From the NCBI GenBank assembly GCA_017646745.1, contig JAGCLY010000066.1, positions 1 through 41,931 of the forward strand: 41,931 nt of DNA. The letters are read 5' to 3'. The stretch comes from Clostridia bacterium. GTDB lineage: Bacteria; Bacillota; Clostridia; Oscillospirales; CAG-272. A model generated the notes under the pieces. It did no database searches, was not told the DNA's origin, and saw only the letters and a list, made by a program, of their open reading frames with translations. Below, piece by piece: positions 24,523-34,358 of this stretch. Each line of letters begins with the position of its first letter. The first letter of the stretch is position 1. The translations under genes and the position numbers were made by a program.

Positions 24523-24897
24523 ATGTATTCACGAAGCTATTATCCCGATGCGCAGGGACGCATCAATCCCCCTGATAATTACGACGGAACTGCTTTTATA
24601 GAGGGCAACGCTGATGATATAATTGACTGCGAGGCTCAGTCATGCAGCGCTGATACAGAGACCTTTGGTAGAAATGAACCTAGCAGCAACGGAGGAATGT
24701 TTTCCTTTTTAAGAGGGTCGCCTATGCTGTCAGGGCTGTTCGGCAAGAATGGATTGCTCGGAAATATCGGACTTTCCATGCCACATATAGGCACAGAGGA
24801 AATACTTATACTGGCTACCGCTGCATTTCTGTTCTTTTCCAAAGGCGGCGACAGAGAATGCGCCCTGATACTTCTTTTCCTTTTATTTATTAACTAA
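24523..24897 (+). CDS. Small hypothetical protein with a C-terminal membrane hairpin, third of a three-gene set
   Basis: Protein of 124 residues. The N-terminus is Tyr/Pro/Asp-rich, the middle Gly/Phe/Leu-rich, and the C-terminus has two hydrophobic stretches (~93-105 and ~112-124) separated by KGGDRE, forming a possible membrane hairpin. GAGGT precedes the ATG, and a strong terminator follows. Proteins with this kind of acidic-turn hydrophobic tail occur in Clostridia without assigned function; a membrane or spore-coat-associated role is only a guess. Confidence 0.72.
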   Translation: MYSRSYYPDAQGRINPPDNYDGTAFIEGNADDIIDCEAQSCSADTETFGRNEPSSNGGMFSFLRGSPMLSGLFGKNGLLGNIGLSMPHIGTEEILILATAAFLFFSKGGDRECALILLFLLFIN

Positions 24898-24913
24898 ATA
24901 ATGTGATGTAGAT

Positions 24914-24948
24914 AAAATCGGGTGCTGTTAACACCCGATTTTGTTTTT
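24914..24948. terminator. Bidirectional terminator between the small gene set and polC
   Basis: An 11-bp GC-containing inverted repeat (24914-24924 with 24932-24942) starts AAAA and ends TTTTGTTTTTT. It can end both convergent transcripts. Confidence 0.92.
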
Positions 24949-27900
24949 TAGAACATTGAGAACTGATTAGTCTCAGAAAGGCCGTCAAGAACGTGATTTC
25001 TACGCAAAAGCTCAATAACCGTCTTAGAAATACCGGTATGCTCACGCAGGTCCTCGACAGAATAAATATCATACTTTTCTCTTGCCTCAAGAATCTTCTC
25101 TGCGGCTGTCTCGCCAAGTCCAGGAAGAGAGTTGAAGGGCATTCTTATCTTGCCGTTTTCGGGCAGGAAGGCAGTGCCGTCGGATTTTTTAAGATCAACG
25201 TTAAGGAACTTAACGCCTCTTGCAAGAGCCTCTCTTACAAGATAAAGGGTCTGGCAGGTCTGGTTTTCCTTCTGAGTGGCCTCGTTACCCTTCTCCTCCA
25301 GCTCCTTTATAACCGCATTAACACCCTCGTATCCCCTGCCCACTATCTCGGCATCAAATCCACCGGGAGCAACCGTAAGGAATGCGGCGTAGAATTCCAT
25401 GGGATAATATATCTTATACCAGGCAAGACGGATCGCCGACATAACGTATGCGGCAGCATGGGCCTTCGGGAACATGTACTTGATCTTCTTACACGACCAA
25501 ATATACCATTCGGGAACACCGTGCTCAAGCATAGAAGCCTCCCAATCAGGCTTAAGTCCCTTACCCTTTCTTACCGACTCCATTATATCGAAGGAAAGCT
25601 TACTCTCCATTCCGTGGGCGATAAGATAAAGCATAATACTGTCACGTGTACCAACAACCTCGGAAATATCGCAGGTACCGGCCTTAATAAGCTCCTGCGC
25701 ATTACCCAGCCATACGTCGGTACCGTGGGTAAGTCCGGAGATCTGCACAAGGTCGGCAAAGCTCTTGGGCTTAGCCTCTACAAGCACCTGCTGCAGGAAT
25801 CTGGTACCAAACTCGGGGATACCGAATGTGGCAAGCTGGCTGCCGCCAATGTCGGCAGGAGTAATACCAAGGGGCTTAGTGGACGAGAAGAGCTCGTATA
25901 TAGTCTTATCGTTCATTTTAACGTCAAGAACGCTGGTATTGGTATATTTCTCGAGCATCTTGTACTTGGTAGGAATATCGTGACCAAGCTCATCAAGCTT
26001 AAGAATAGTATCGTGAAGATATGAGAACTGGAAGTGGGTGGTTACGGTATCTGCCTTGGGGTCGTCGGCAGGATGCTGTACGGGGGTGAAATCGTATATA
26101 TCGTACTCGTTAGGCACAACTATGATACCGCCGGGATGCTGACCGGTAGTTTTCTTAATACCCATAATTCTGGTCGCCATATAACCGATCTGTGCCTTAG
26201 GAATTTTAATACGCTTATCCTCAAGGTATTTAGCAATATATCCCCATGCGGTCTTATCGGCAAGGCCAGTAATGGTTCCTGCACGGAACACGTGTCCCTG
26301 ACCGAAAAGCTCCTCGGTATACTTATGAACCCTGCCCTGCACGTCACCGGAGAAGTTAAGGTCGATATCGGGCGACTTATCACCGTAGAAGCCAAGGAAG
26401 GTTTCAAAGGGAATATCATGACCGTCCTGGTAAAGCATTTCTCCGCACACAGGACAGGCCTTGTCGGGAAGGTCGAAGCCAGAGCCAACCGAACCGTCGG
26501 TAAAGAACTGCGAATAACGGCACTTAGGACATCTGTAATGGGGTGGCAGAGGGTTAACCTCTGAGATGCCCGACATTGTAGCAACAAATGAGGATCCAAC
26601 CGAGCCACGTGAGCCAACCTGGTATCCAAGCTTCTCAGAATAAGCAACCAGCTTAACCGCAATCATATAAAGAACGGCAAAGCCGTTATTAATAATAGAA
26701 GTAAGCTCCTTGCTAAGTCGGTTTTTAACAATATCGGGAAGCTCGTCGCCGTACCAATCATGGGCACGCTGCCAGCAAGAGCTCTCAAGCTCCTCCTTTG
26801 CTCCGGGAAGATCAGGCTCATATCTGCCCTCGGGAATAGGACGGATTTTTTCGCACATATCCGCAATCTTATTCGGTGCGGTAATTACTACGTCGTAGGC
26901 ATCCTCTTCACCGAGATAGGAGAACTCCTCTAGCATCTCGTCGGTAGTACGAAGATAAATAGGCTCATCCTTATCTGCATCCTTAAACTTCATGCCTGCA
27001 AGCAAAATTCTACGGTAGATCTCGTCCTCTTGATTAACGAAATGAGCGTCACAGGTAGCGCACACGGGCTTGCCCAGCTTTCGTCCGAGTGCCAAAATGC
27101 GCCTGTTGATATCGCGCAGAGCCTCGTCATCGGCAACCTTGCCCTCATCAATGAGGAATCGGTTGTTACAAAGTGGCTGGATCTCAAGGTAATCGTAAAA
27201 TTCTGCAATCTCCTCGATTTCATCTGCCTTTTTACCGTCGAGAATGGCATTGTACAGCTCGCCGGAAACACAGGCGGAGCCGATGATAAGTCCTTCTCTG
27301 TGCTGCTCAAGAACCGTCTTGGGAATTCTGGGAACCTTTTTCTGTCTGCCAAATCCGCCGTAATAGTTCAGGTAGCTGTAGGAAATAAGCTTGTAAAGGT
27401 TCTTAAGCCCCTCCTTATTCTTAGCGAGAATAATCATATGATGAGCATTAAGCTTAATAGGATCGACGCTCTCGCTCATGGCGCTGATAGCGCTTTCAAA
27501 ATCCTTAACGCCCTCTTTTCTCAGCCTTCTCAGCATTTCGATGAATATGTGCGCCAGCACCTCTGCGTCATCGGATGCCCTGTGATGGTGGAATTCACCT
27601 ATGTTGTAATATTCTACAATAGTATCCAGCTTGTGATTTTTAAGCTCGGGGTTAACGTATCTGGAAAGACCCAGGGTGTCAAGATAGGAGTTGTTAAAGG
27701 GGATCTCCTGTCTTTCTGCCGCAACACGGATAAACCCAATATCAAAGTTAGCATTATGAGCGATAAGCAACTTTTCACCTGCAAAATTGAAGAACATTTC
27801 AAGTGCCTCACGCTCCTTTGGTGCGCCCTTAACGTCATCATCGGTTATAGATGTAAGCTTAGTAATCTCCTCGGGAATAGGACACTCGGGATCAACGAAA

Positions 27901-29369
27901 ATATCAAATTTGTCAATAATCTTGCCCGCCTTAATCTTAACAGCACCGATTTCAATAATTTTACAGGTGCGGTTAGAAAGACCGGTGGTTTCTATATCGA
28001 ATACAACCATCTCGTCATCAAAGGCGGGATAATTGCGACCGAAGATACATTTTGCAGTATCGTTGACAAAATACGCCTCGGTTCCATAAATAATCTTAAG
28101 ATCGGATTTAGACTTCTCAAGGGCAAGCATTACCTCTGGGAAAGCCTGTACGTTACCGTGGTCGGTGACGGCAATAGCCTTGTGCCCCCAGCGAAGCGCA
28201 GTATCAACCAGCTCCTTGGGTGTAATAATAGCATCCATCTGAGACATATTGGTATGCAGATGAAGCTCTACTCGTTTTTTGGGAGCATCGTCTGTTCGAA
28301 GCACGGTTTTTATTTTCTTAATAGCTATGGGAGAGAGGAAGGGCTCGTTGTCAAACCTATCCGCCTGAATGCGTCCAAGTATGGCAACATGAGCGCCGGA
28401 TTTAAGTCTTTTTACCCAATCAAGCTCTTCGTTTGGTAAGGTTTTCTTTACATATATAGCAGAAGCACCATCAGAAACGCCAATCATACAGTTGGTTTTA
28501 TCTCCGGCACGTGTTTCCTTCATAGACACGTCAAATATCGTTCCAAGGAAAACAGCCCGTCCCTTTGTATTGGCGGTATCCGAAAGTGGGGTAGGCTCAC
28601 CTATCTCAAAATCTTCGCCAAAAACAGGCTCGGTATCGGAAAAATCGTATGTAGTAGCGCCCATTTTATATATAAAATCACCTATAGATTCAGCGGTGCC
28701 GGTAACAGAGGATATGCCCGACTTCGCCTCAAAATCATAATAGGGATCCTGCGCTTTAAGCTGCTCCTCACGCTCCTTCGCCATTCTTTCCCTGTCAGCG
28801 ACAAAGCGCTCTCTGCTCTCTCGCTCAGCATTGGCGAGCATTTCCTTGCGCTTTTCCTCCCAATGACGGCTACGCTCTGTGGCTCCTGCGCCACAGACAA
28901 TAGATATTTTCCTGGTAATAGAATATCTGCTATAAAGTATGTTGGCAAGAATAGCCTCGGTATTAGATTTTTTTACAAATTCAACACCCGCATCGCAAAA
29001 AGGCAGAGATATAGTAATTACCTCGCCATCATCGGCGTAGGAAGCCCCGCTGAAAAATCCGTTTGTTACAGCTCCGCAAAGCGCTGCCTCACAGGAAATC
29101 TCATCAAAACGGGTCATATCAAAGCAATCGGGAGTAAAATGCGGTAATATTTTAAACGACTCGGCAGAATAAAGCTCTCTGCACTCATCCTCTATTTCAT
29201 AAATAAGCTCGGCATCCTCATGCGAGTTAAAGGATAAATCCACCTCCACACGCATAGGATCCTTGGTATAACGGAAGCGTGCCGAATGACCCCGATCGAG
29301 CAGCACACGCTTCTCGGCCGAGGGCTTATATCTGGAAAAAACGTCAAAAAATTTCTTTTCGGGCTGCAT
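24948..29369 (-). CDS. polC: DNA polymerase III alpha subunit, Gram-positive PolC type
   Basis: Replicative polymerase of 1473 residues. Order seen: N-terminal region and OB fold (~1-340), PHP domain (RVELHLHTNMSQMDAIITP near 367), an inserted DnaQ-type 3'-5' exonuclease (VVFDIETTGLSN near 450, HNANFDIGF, HHRASDDAEV), then the rest of PHP, and the polymerase core with a zinc-binding CPKCRYSQFF...CPVCGEM module and the DIDLNFSGD catalytic motif. The exonuclease insertion and zinc module are diagnostic of PolC. It is the last gene of the long minus-strand cluster, 17 bases after ispG. Confidence 0.97.
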   Translation of the reverse strand: MQPEKKFFDVFSRYKPSAEKRVLLDRGHSARFRYTKDPMRVEVDLSFNSHEDAELIYEIEDECRELYSAESFKILPHFTPDCFDMTRFDEISCEAALCGAVTNGFFSGASYADDGEVITISLPFCDAGVEFVKKSNTEAILANILYSRYSITRKISIVCGAGATERSRHWEEKRKEMLANAERESRERFVADRERMAKEREEQLKAQDPYYDFEAKSGISSVTGTAESIGDFIYKMGATTYDFSDTEPVFGEDFEIGEPTPLSDTANTKGRAVFLGTIFDVSMKETRAGDKTNCMIGVSDGASAIYVKKTLPNEELDWVKRLKSGAHVAILGRIQADRFDNEPFLSPIAIKKIKTVLRTDDAPKKRVELHLHTNMSQMDAIITPKELVDTALRWGHKAIAVTDHGNVQAFPEVMLALEKSKSDLKIIYGTEAYFVNDTAKCIFGRNYPAFDDEMVVFDIETTGLSNRTCKIIEIGAVKIKAGKIIDKFDIFVDPECPIPEEITKLTSITDDDVKGAPKEREALEMFFNFAGEKLLIAHNANFDIGFIRVAAERQEIPFNNSYLDTLGLSRYVNPELKNHKLDTIVEYYNIGEFHHHRASDDAEVLAHIFIEMLRRLRKEGVKDFESAISAMSESVDPIKLNAHHMIILAKNKEGLKNLYKLISYSYLNYYGGFGRQKKVPRIPKTVLEQHREGLIIGSACVSGELYNAILDGKKADEIEEIAEFYDYLEIQPLCNNRFLIDEGKVADDEALRDINRRILALGRKLGKPVCATCDAHFVNQEDEIYRRILLAGMKFKDADKDEPIYLRTTDEMLEEFSYLGEEDAYDVVITAPNKIADMCEKIRPIPEGRYEPDLPGAKEELESSCWQRAHDWYGDELPDIVKNRLSKELTSIINNGFAVLYMIAVKLVAYSEKLGYQVGSRGSVGSSFVATMSGISEVNPLPPHYRCPKCRYSQFFTDGSVGSGFDLPDKACPVCGEMLYQDGHDIPFETFLGFYGDKSPDIDLNFSGDVQGRVHKYTEELFGQGHVFRAGTITGLADKTAWGYIAKYLEDKRIKIPKAQIGYMATRIMGIKKTTGQHPGGIIVVPNEYDIYDFTPVQHPADDPKADTVTTHFQFSYLHDTILKLDELGHDIPTKYKMLEKYTNTSVLDVKMNDKTIYELFSSTKPLGITPADIGGSQLATFGIPEFGTRFLQQVLVEAKPKSFADLVQISGLTHGTDVWLGNAQELIKAGTCDISEVVGTRDSIMLYLIAHGMESKLSFDIMESVRKGKGLKPDWEASMLEHGVPEWYIWSCKKIKYMFPKAHAAAYVMSAIRLAWYKIYYPMEFYAAFLTVAPGGFDAEIVGRGYEGVNAVIKELEEKGNEATQKENQTCQTLYLVREALARGVKFLNVDLKKSDGTAFLPENGKIRMPFNSLPGLGETAAEKILEAREKYDIYSVEDLREHTGISKTVIELLRRNHVLDGLSETNQFSMF

Positions 29370-29386
29370 TTTATTCCCCTTCTTTT

Positions 29387-30463
29387 TTACATCAGCTTTA
29401 TCTCGGCAATAAGCTCATCGATAAGCCTTTCTTCCTTTATTTTTCTAACAATCTCACCCTTTTTAAAGAGAAGAGCCTCGCCCTTTCCGCCCGCAATCCC
29501 AATATCGGCCTCACGTGCCTCACCAGGGCCATTAACTGCACAGCCCATAATAGCGACCTTGATATTCTTCTTATCAAGTCCCTCGGCGCTCACCCTGTCC
29601 TCAAAATGGGAGAGGATTGAAATAAGATCAATTTTTGTTCTTCCGCAGGTCGGGCAGGACACGATATCCATACCCCTGCTCTGCGATAATGAAAGCGAGT
29701 CGAGAATTGCTCTCGCCGCATATATTTCTTCTATGGGATCATCTGTAAGAGACACCCTTACAGTATCACCGATTCCCTCTGCAAGAAGAGTACCCACACC
29801 GATACTGCTTTTAATTAAAGCACGATTTCTCGCACCTGCCTCGGTAACACCGAGATGAAGCGGATAATCGGTACGCTCGGCAAGAATACGGTTGGCTCCT
29901 ATCATAGTCTGCACGTCGGAGGATTTGACAGAAATAATTATATCATCAAAATCCATCTCCCGAAGAATATCAGCATGATATAACGCAGACTCTGCCAATG
30001 CCTCGGCGCAGGGAGAGCCGTATTTTTTCAGAATATGAGCCTCAAGTGAGCCCGAGTTTACACCAATTCTGATTGGAACGCCCCTCTCACGACAAGCACG
30101 GACAACCTCGCTAACACAGCTTTTATCTCCGATGTTGCCGGGATTGATGCGTATTTTATCCACACCGGCATCTACCGCAGCAAGAGCTATTTTATAGTCA
30201 AAATGGATATCCGCAACAAGAGGAATATTAATTCCCCTTTTTTTAAGCTCGGAAAAGGTTGCCACAGATTCTAAATCCGGCGCAGTAATACGCAAAATGT
30301 CACATCCCGCATCAGCAAGTCTTTTAGCCTGAGCATAGGTTGCCTCAATATCATGGGTATCGGTATTAGTCATAGACTGAATTGTTATAGGGCTGCTTCC
30401 GCCTATCCCGATACCATTAACAAAAACCTCACGACATGGTCTTCTGTAAAGCTTATCTTTCAA
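29387..30463 (-). CDS. ispG: 4-hydroxy-3-methylbut-2-en-1-yl diphosphate synthase
   Basis: Fe-S enzyme of the MEP isoprenoid pathway converting MEcPP to HMBPP. The 358-residue protein begins with the TIM-barrel segment GGSSPITIQSMTNTDTHD and carries the [4Fe-4S] ligand motifs SCPTCGRTKID and MGCAVNGPGEAREADIGIAGG. It sits 14 bases after rseP and shares the cluster with dxr and uppS, the same pathway and its main product user. The iscS-iscU genes in this window could supply its cluster. Confidence 0.95.
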   Translation of the reverse strand: MKDKLYRRPCREVFVNGIGIGGSSPITIQSMTNTDTHDIEATYAQAKRLADAGCDILRITAPDLESVATFSELKKRGINIPLVADIHFDYKIALAAVDAGVDKIRINPGNIGDKSCVSEVVRACRERGVPIRIGVNSGSLEAHILKKYGSPCAEALAESALYHADILREMDFDDIIISVKSSDVQTMIGANRILAERTDYPLHLGVTEAGARNRALIKSSIGVGTLLAEGIGDTVRVSLTDDPIEEIYAARAILDSLSLSQSRGMDIVSCPTCGRTKIDLISILSHFEDRVSAEGLDKKNIKVAIMGCAVNGPGEAREADIGIAGGKGEALLFKKGEIVRKIKEERLIDELIAEIKLM

Positions 30464-30477
30464 TGTACAAACTCCGT

Positions 30478-31509
30478 TTAATTAAACAGTCCAATAATAT
30501 CCTTGATCATAATTATTCCCGACAGACCGAGCAGCACGATAAGGCTGATAGCATTTATCTTAGCCTCAAGCTCGGGGGGAAGCTTCTTCTTTGTTATCAT
30601 CTCCACGATGATCAATATTGCTCTACCACCGTCGAGGGCGGGAATAGGAAGCAGGTTCATTACACCGAGATTTATACTTATCAGCGCGGCAATGCTGAGC
30701 AAAGGTCCTGCGCCAAGACTTGCCGCCTCGCCAATAACCTCGCCAATGCCTATAGGACCTGATACCGCGGCCATAGTATATCTTCCCGTAATAAGATCAA
30801 AAATAGACTCCCAGCAGGTTCTTACAATCAATACAGACTTGGAGAAGGAATATGTGATTACCCTTCCAACAGTCTTTTCAACGGCATATACCTGAAAATC
30901 CATATTGCCGAATACCTGCCCCTGCTCATTTCCCGTGGAGAACACAACGTCGGGAAGCACAACCTCCTCGCCGTTACGGATAACGACAAGGTCGATGGGC
31001 TCATAGCCCTTTCTCATTATTTCATAAGACAACTCGTCTGCGATGGTAACGCGCTTACCGTCCACCCTGATAATTTCATCGCCAACCATAAGTCCGGAAT
31101 CCTGAGATGAGATCTCATAGCCGGTCTCGGGAAATGCCGCTACGGTAGTACCACCAATAGGTGTGGTAGAGGCCAGAATAACTATGGCAAGAACACCGGC
31201 AACGATGTTAACGGTAGCACCTGCAACAATGATTATCAGCCTTTGCCAAGTGGGCTTTTTATTAAACGCGTTCGGGTCATCACTCTCACCGTCCTCGCCG
31301 ACCATGGCAACGTATCCGCCAAAGGGTATGGCAGAAAGAGCGTATTTGATACCCGTCTTTTTAGAATCGTACCAAACAAGCTTGGGTCCCATACCGATAG
31401 AGAACTCGGTTATGGTAACCTTAAAAATTCTTGCGAAAATATAGTGTCCGAACTCGTGAATGAAAATCAAGAATCCGAATACGAATATTGCTATTAAAAT
31501 AGTTTGCAT
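30478..31509 (-). CDS. rseP: Site-2-type intramembrane metalloprotease RseP
   Basis: Membrane zinc protease of 343 residues. The first segment holds HEFGH (residues 18-22), a PDZ domain lies around residues 115-185 (GLMVGDEIIRVDGKRV), and the last segments contain NLGVMNLLPIPALDGGR with the third zinc ligand Asp. It cleaves membrane-bound anti-sigma factors or signal-peptide remnants in relatives; the target here is unknown. It lies between dxr and ispG, the conserved Bacillota position (B. subtilis RasP). Confidence 0.94.
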   Translation of the reverse strand: MQTILIAIFVFGFLIFIHEFGHYIFARIFKVTITEFSIGMGPKLVWYDSKKTGIKYALSAIPFGGYVAMVGEDGESDDPNAFNKKPTWQRLIIIVAGATVNIVAGVLAIVILASTTPIGGTTVAAFPETGYEISSQDSGLMVGDEIIRVDGKRVTIADELSYEIMRKGYEPIDLVVIRNGEEVVLPDVVFSTGNEQGQVFGNMDFQVYAVEKTVGRVITYSFSKSVLIVRTCWESIFDLITGRYTMAAVSGPIGIGEVIGEAASLGAGPLLSIAALISINLGVMNLLPIPALDGGRAILIIVEMITKKKLPPELEAKINAISLIVLLGLSGIIMIKDIIGLFN

Positions 31510-31529
31510 ATTTTATGCTTTTCTCCTGA

Positions 31530-32678
31530 TTATTTCGTATATTCTTTTGCTACTTTTCTTGCTTCTCTGTCAGACGCCACGATTTCCTCGGGTGTACGGG
31601 CATATCTTGCGCCGTGAAGCAGCTCGTATGTTTTAATAACCACCCTTGCAATGTCGGTAAATGAGATCTTGCCCGCAAGGAATGCCTCCACCGCCACCTC
31701 ATCGGCGGCATTAAGCACCGCGGGACATCCGCCGCCCTCAAAGAATGCGCGCTTTGCCATCTGCAACAGCGGAAAGGCATCTGTATCGGGTCTGGCAAAG
31801 GTCATTTTGCCAAGCGCCACAAGATCAAGAGGAGCGCCGATGCCCTCAAGTCTGTTGGGATAATCAATTGCATACTGTACGCACATACGCATATCCGGCA
31901 CAGAAAATTCGCCGATAATACTGTTATCAACATATTCTACAGCAGAGTGAAGTATACTTTCTCTATGGATAACCACATCGATCTTATCAGGGCTGATAGA
32001 GAAAAGATGAGCCGCCTCTATGATCTCAAATCCCTTGTTCATCAAGGTGGCAGAATCGACGGTAATCTTCTTGCCCATCTTCCAGGTAGGGTGCGCCAAA
32101 GTATCTGCAACGGTTATTCTTTCGAGCTCTGCCCTGCTTTTTCCATAGAAAGGACCGCCCGATGCAGTGAGAATAAGCTTTTTCACCTCAGAGCGATTAC
32201 CTGCCTTAAGCGACTGAAAAATTGCAGAATGCTCGCTGTCAACAGGAATTATTTCCACGCCCTTTTCCCTAGCACGGGACATTACTATTTCGCCCGCAAT
32301 AACGAGCGACTCTTTATTTGCAAGTGCAAGACGCTTACCTGAGTCAATTACACTGAGCGTAGGCGAAAGTCCTGCGCTACCGAGAATGGCATTAATCACA
32401 GTATCCGCCTTGCTTTGCTTCACTCCCTCGCAGATACCGGACTCACCGGCATAAATGCGAACAGATGTATCACGAAGCCTGAATTTCAGCTCATTTGCCG
32501 CACGGAGGTCTGCCATGGCAACCGCGGTGGGCTTAAACTCCCTTGCAATGCGCTCTGCCAAGGCCGAATTGCGTCCTGCGCTGATAAAATCAACGTTATG
32601 TTTTCTTGCACGGGCAACCTCGAGGGCCTGAAGGCCGACCGATCCAGTTGCACCGAGAATTGCTAAAGTATTATTCAT
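31530..32678 (-). CDS. dxr: 1-deoxy-D-xylulose 5-phosphate reductoisomerase
   Basis: First committed MEP-pathway enzyme, NADPH-dependent. The 382-residue protein starts NNTLAILGATGSVGLQALEV with the dinucleotide loop and has PVDSEHSAIFQ, ASGGPF, HPTWKMGKKITVDSATLMNKGFE and AVLNAADEVAVEAFL. ATG at 32678 follows a CCGGAG SD eight bases earlier; the open frame extends to 32726 through a terminator hairpin and is rejected. It is 20 bases from rseP, but a hairpin terminator separates it from cdsA. Confidence 0.95.
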   Translation of the reverse strand: MNNTLAILGATGSVGLQALEVARARKHNVDFISAGRNSALAERIAREFKPTAVAMADLRAANELKFRLRDTSVRIYAGESGICEGVKQSKADTVINAILGSAGLSPTLSVIDSGKRLALANKESLVIAGEIVMSRAREKGVEIIPVDSEHSAIFQSLKAGNRSEVKKLILTASGGPFYGKSRAELERITVADTLAHPTWKMGKKITVDSATLMNKGFEIIEAAHLFSISPDKIDVVIHRESILHSAVEYVDNSIIGEFSVPDMRMCVQYAIDYPNRLEGIGAPLDLVALGKMTFARPDTDAFPLLQMAKRAFFEGGGCPAVLNAADEVAVEAFLAGKISFTDIARVVIKTYELLHGARYARTPEEIVASDREARKVAKEYTK

Positions 32679-32695
32679 TAAGTTATCTCCGGGAT

Positions 32696-32722
32696 TAAAA
32701 GCCGCCCTGATGCAAGGGCGGC
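32696..32722 (-). terminator. GC-rich terminator-like hairpin between cdsA and dxr
   Basis: GCCGCCC (32701-32707) pairs with GGGCGGC (32716-32722). On the minus strand the stem is followed by TTTTA, then a few bases later by the dxr SD. The T tract is short, so it may be a partial terminator lowering the transcription of dxr and downstream genes. Confidence 0.65.
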
Positions 32723-32736
32723 ACATATCAAATGAT

Positions 32737-33582
32737 TCAAATAGATGTAAACGGTGGGAATATGATACAAACTATCAACATAATTGTGGATATGGCAAGA
32801 ACAGAGTCAAATCTGTCCATAACTCCTCCGTGTCCGGGGAAAAGTCTGCCATAGTCCTTGATTCCGTGCTCACGCTTGATAACCGATGCGATAAGATCGC
32901 CCAGCTGTGCAACTACAGACAAAATTACACCAAGCAATATAAGGACAAGATAGTTAACCCTTACCGACTCGAGCAAAAGATCAATCGCAAGGCCGTATAC
33001 GAAGCAGAACAACGCAGAAAACAGGATTCCGCCAATAGCGCCCTCTACAGTCTTTTTAGGACTAACCTCGGGAATAAGCTTATGCTTTCCAAACAGCGAG
33101 CCTACTACATAGGCAGAAACATCGCAAGTCCATGGCAGCATAAAGGCAAGGAACACGAAGAATATGCCGTACTCACGGTCTATATATCTGACAAGAGTAA
33201 GGGAGGTAAATGATACCGATACGTATGTAACGGCCGCAAAGATTTCACCAACTTTTGAGAATGCGATCCTACCCTTAGAGAAAACACATACCGCCATAAG
33301 CCAGAATATATATACAAAAAAGCACGCCGCAAGCGCAAGCAGAAGTTTCATAAAGTTCTCACTCTTTACAAAAAAGGCGGCGATGGGAAATGCGGGGGTA
33401 AGAAGATAGGCCGGAGCGGACAAAAGCAGCTCCTTGTGAGCACCGAGCGCCCTAAGCATTTCAAATACGGCAATAACAGCTACTACTGAAACTGCCACAG
33501 GGTAAACGATAAAATTTGAAAAAATCACCAAAAGCAGCATTGCAAGAAGAATAGCCGCTGAGGTTATTACTCTTTTTTTCAT
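32737..33582 (-). CDS. cdsA: Phosphatidate cytidylyltransferase CdsA
   Basis: Integral membrane enzyme that makes CDP-diacylglycerol from phosphatidate and CTP. The 281-residue protein has about seven or eight membrane segments and the C-terminal family signature GDLIASVIKREHGIKDYGRLFPGHGGVMDRFDS, preceded by KHKLIPEVSPKKTVEGAIGG. It lies 12 bases after uppS and uses the same lipid precursors pool fed upstream by plsY. Confidence 0.95.
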   Translation of the reverse strand: MKKRVITSAAILLAMLLLVIFSNFIVYPVAVSVVAVIAVFEMLRALGAHKELLLSAPAYLLTPAFPIAAFFVKSENFMKLLLALAACFFVYIFWLMAVCVFSKGRIAFSKVGEIFAAVTYVSVSFTSLTLVRYIDREYGIFFVFLAFMLPWTCDVSAYVVGSLFGKHKLIPEVSPKKTVEGAIGGILFSALFCFVYGLAIDLLLESVRVNYLVLILLGVILSVVAQLGDLIASVIKREHGIKDYGRLFPGHGGVMDRFDSVLAISTIMLIVCIIFPPFTSI

Positions 33583-33594
33583 CAGTAAAAAATC

Positions 33595-34335
33595 TTATTC
33601 CTCGCTTTCTGCATCCTCGGGATCAAGACCGCCGAACCTGCGGCGCCTTGAATAAAATTCAGCCATACATTTTTCAATGGCAGCCCTCCCGAAGTCAGGC
33701 CACATGGTATCGGTAATAATAAATTCAGAATATGCGCTCTGCCAAAGCAGAAAATTGGAGATACGAAAATCTCCGCCGGTCCTAATAACCAGATCGGGGT
33801 CGGGAGAATGTGAAGTATACATATATTTTGAGAGAATCTCCTCGCTTACCTCGGTGTGCCCGTCGGCTAAAGCAGAGTTGACTGCATGGACGATTTCATC
33901 CCTCCCGCCGTAATTAAGCGCAACATTACAGACGAAGGGCCTACCTACGGCAAGCTCCTCCGCCTCTATACACTTTTTCCTAAGCTTATCGGACAAACGT
34001 GACTTATCTCCGATAAATCTTACGCAAAGCTGATCGTTTTTCTTTATTTCGGGAATCACGACCTTGTCAACGTAACGGTAAATCAACGACATCAGAGCGT
34101 CAACCTCCTCGGGAGGTCGCTTCCAATTTTCGGTAGAAAAGGCGTAAAGGGTTATGTGATGAACACCGTACTCACGGAACATTTTGATTACTTCCGCAAC
34201 TGCCTTTGCCCCGGCCTTATGCCCCTCTGTGCGAGGGAGACCGCGTCTTTTCGCCCATCTGCCGTTACCGTCCATTATGATTGCGACAGAATTAAGTTTG
34301 TTTTCCTTGTCGGAAAAATTGATCGACCTACTCAA
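33595..34335 (-). CDS. uppS: Undecaprenyl diphosphate synthase
   Basis: Cis-prenyltransferase that adds isopentenyl units to farnesyl diphosphate to make the C55 cell-wall lipid carrier. The 246-residue protein has the active-site IIMDGNGRWAKRRGLPRTEGHKAG, FSTENWKRP and the IPP-binding VIRTGGDFRISNFLLWQSAYSE. It has RTGGDFR where many bacteria have RTSGEQR, a common-position variant not expected to abolish activity. Flanked by frr and cdsA, the standard order. Confidence 0.95.
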   Translation of the reverse strand: MSRSINFSDKENKLNSVAIIMDGNGRWAKRRGLPRTEGHKAGAKAVAEVIKMFREYGVHHITLYAFSTENWKRPPEEVDALMSLIYRYVDKVVIPEIKKNDQLCVRFIGDKSRLSDKLRKKCIEAEELAVGRPFVCNVALNYGGRDEIVHAVNSALADGHTEVSEEILSKYMYTSHSPDPDLVIRTGGDFRISNFLLWQSAYSEFIITDTMWPDFGRAAIEKCMAEFYSRRRRFGGLDPEDAESEE

Positions 34336-34358
34336 TGAGGACCTTCTTTCGTGAGATC

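Noticed and set aside
24993..26024. Antisense open frame of 343 codons inside polC
   Set aside because: Same reason: complementary to conserved polC sequence, with no recognisable motif.
27030..28439. Long antisense open frame (469 codons) inside polC
   Set aside because: It lies wholly over the polC coding region, which has clear PHP, exonuclease and polymerase motifs; the antisense frame has no recognisable domains. It is a shadow of codon bias.
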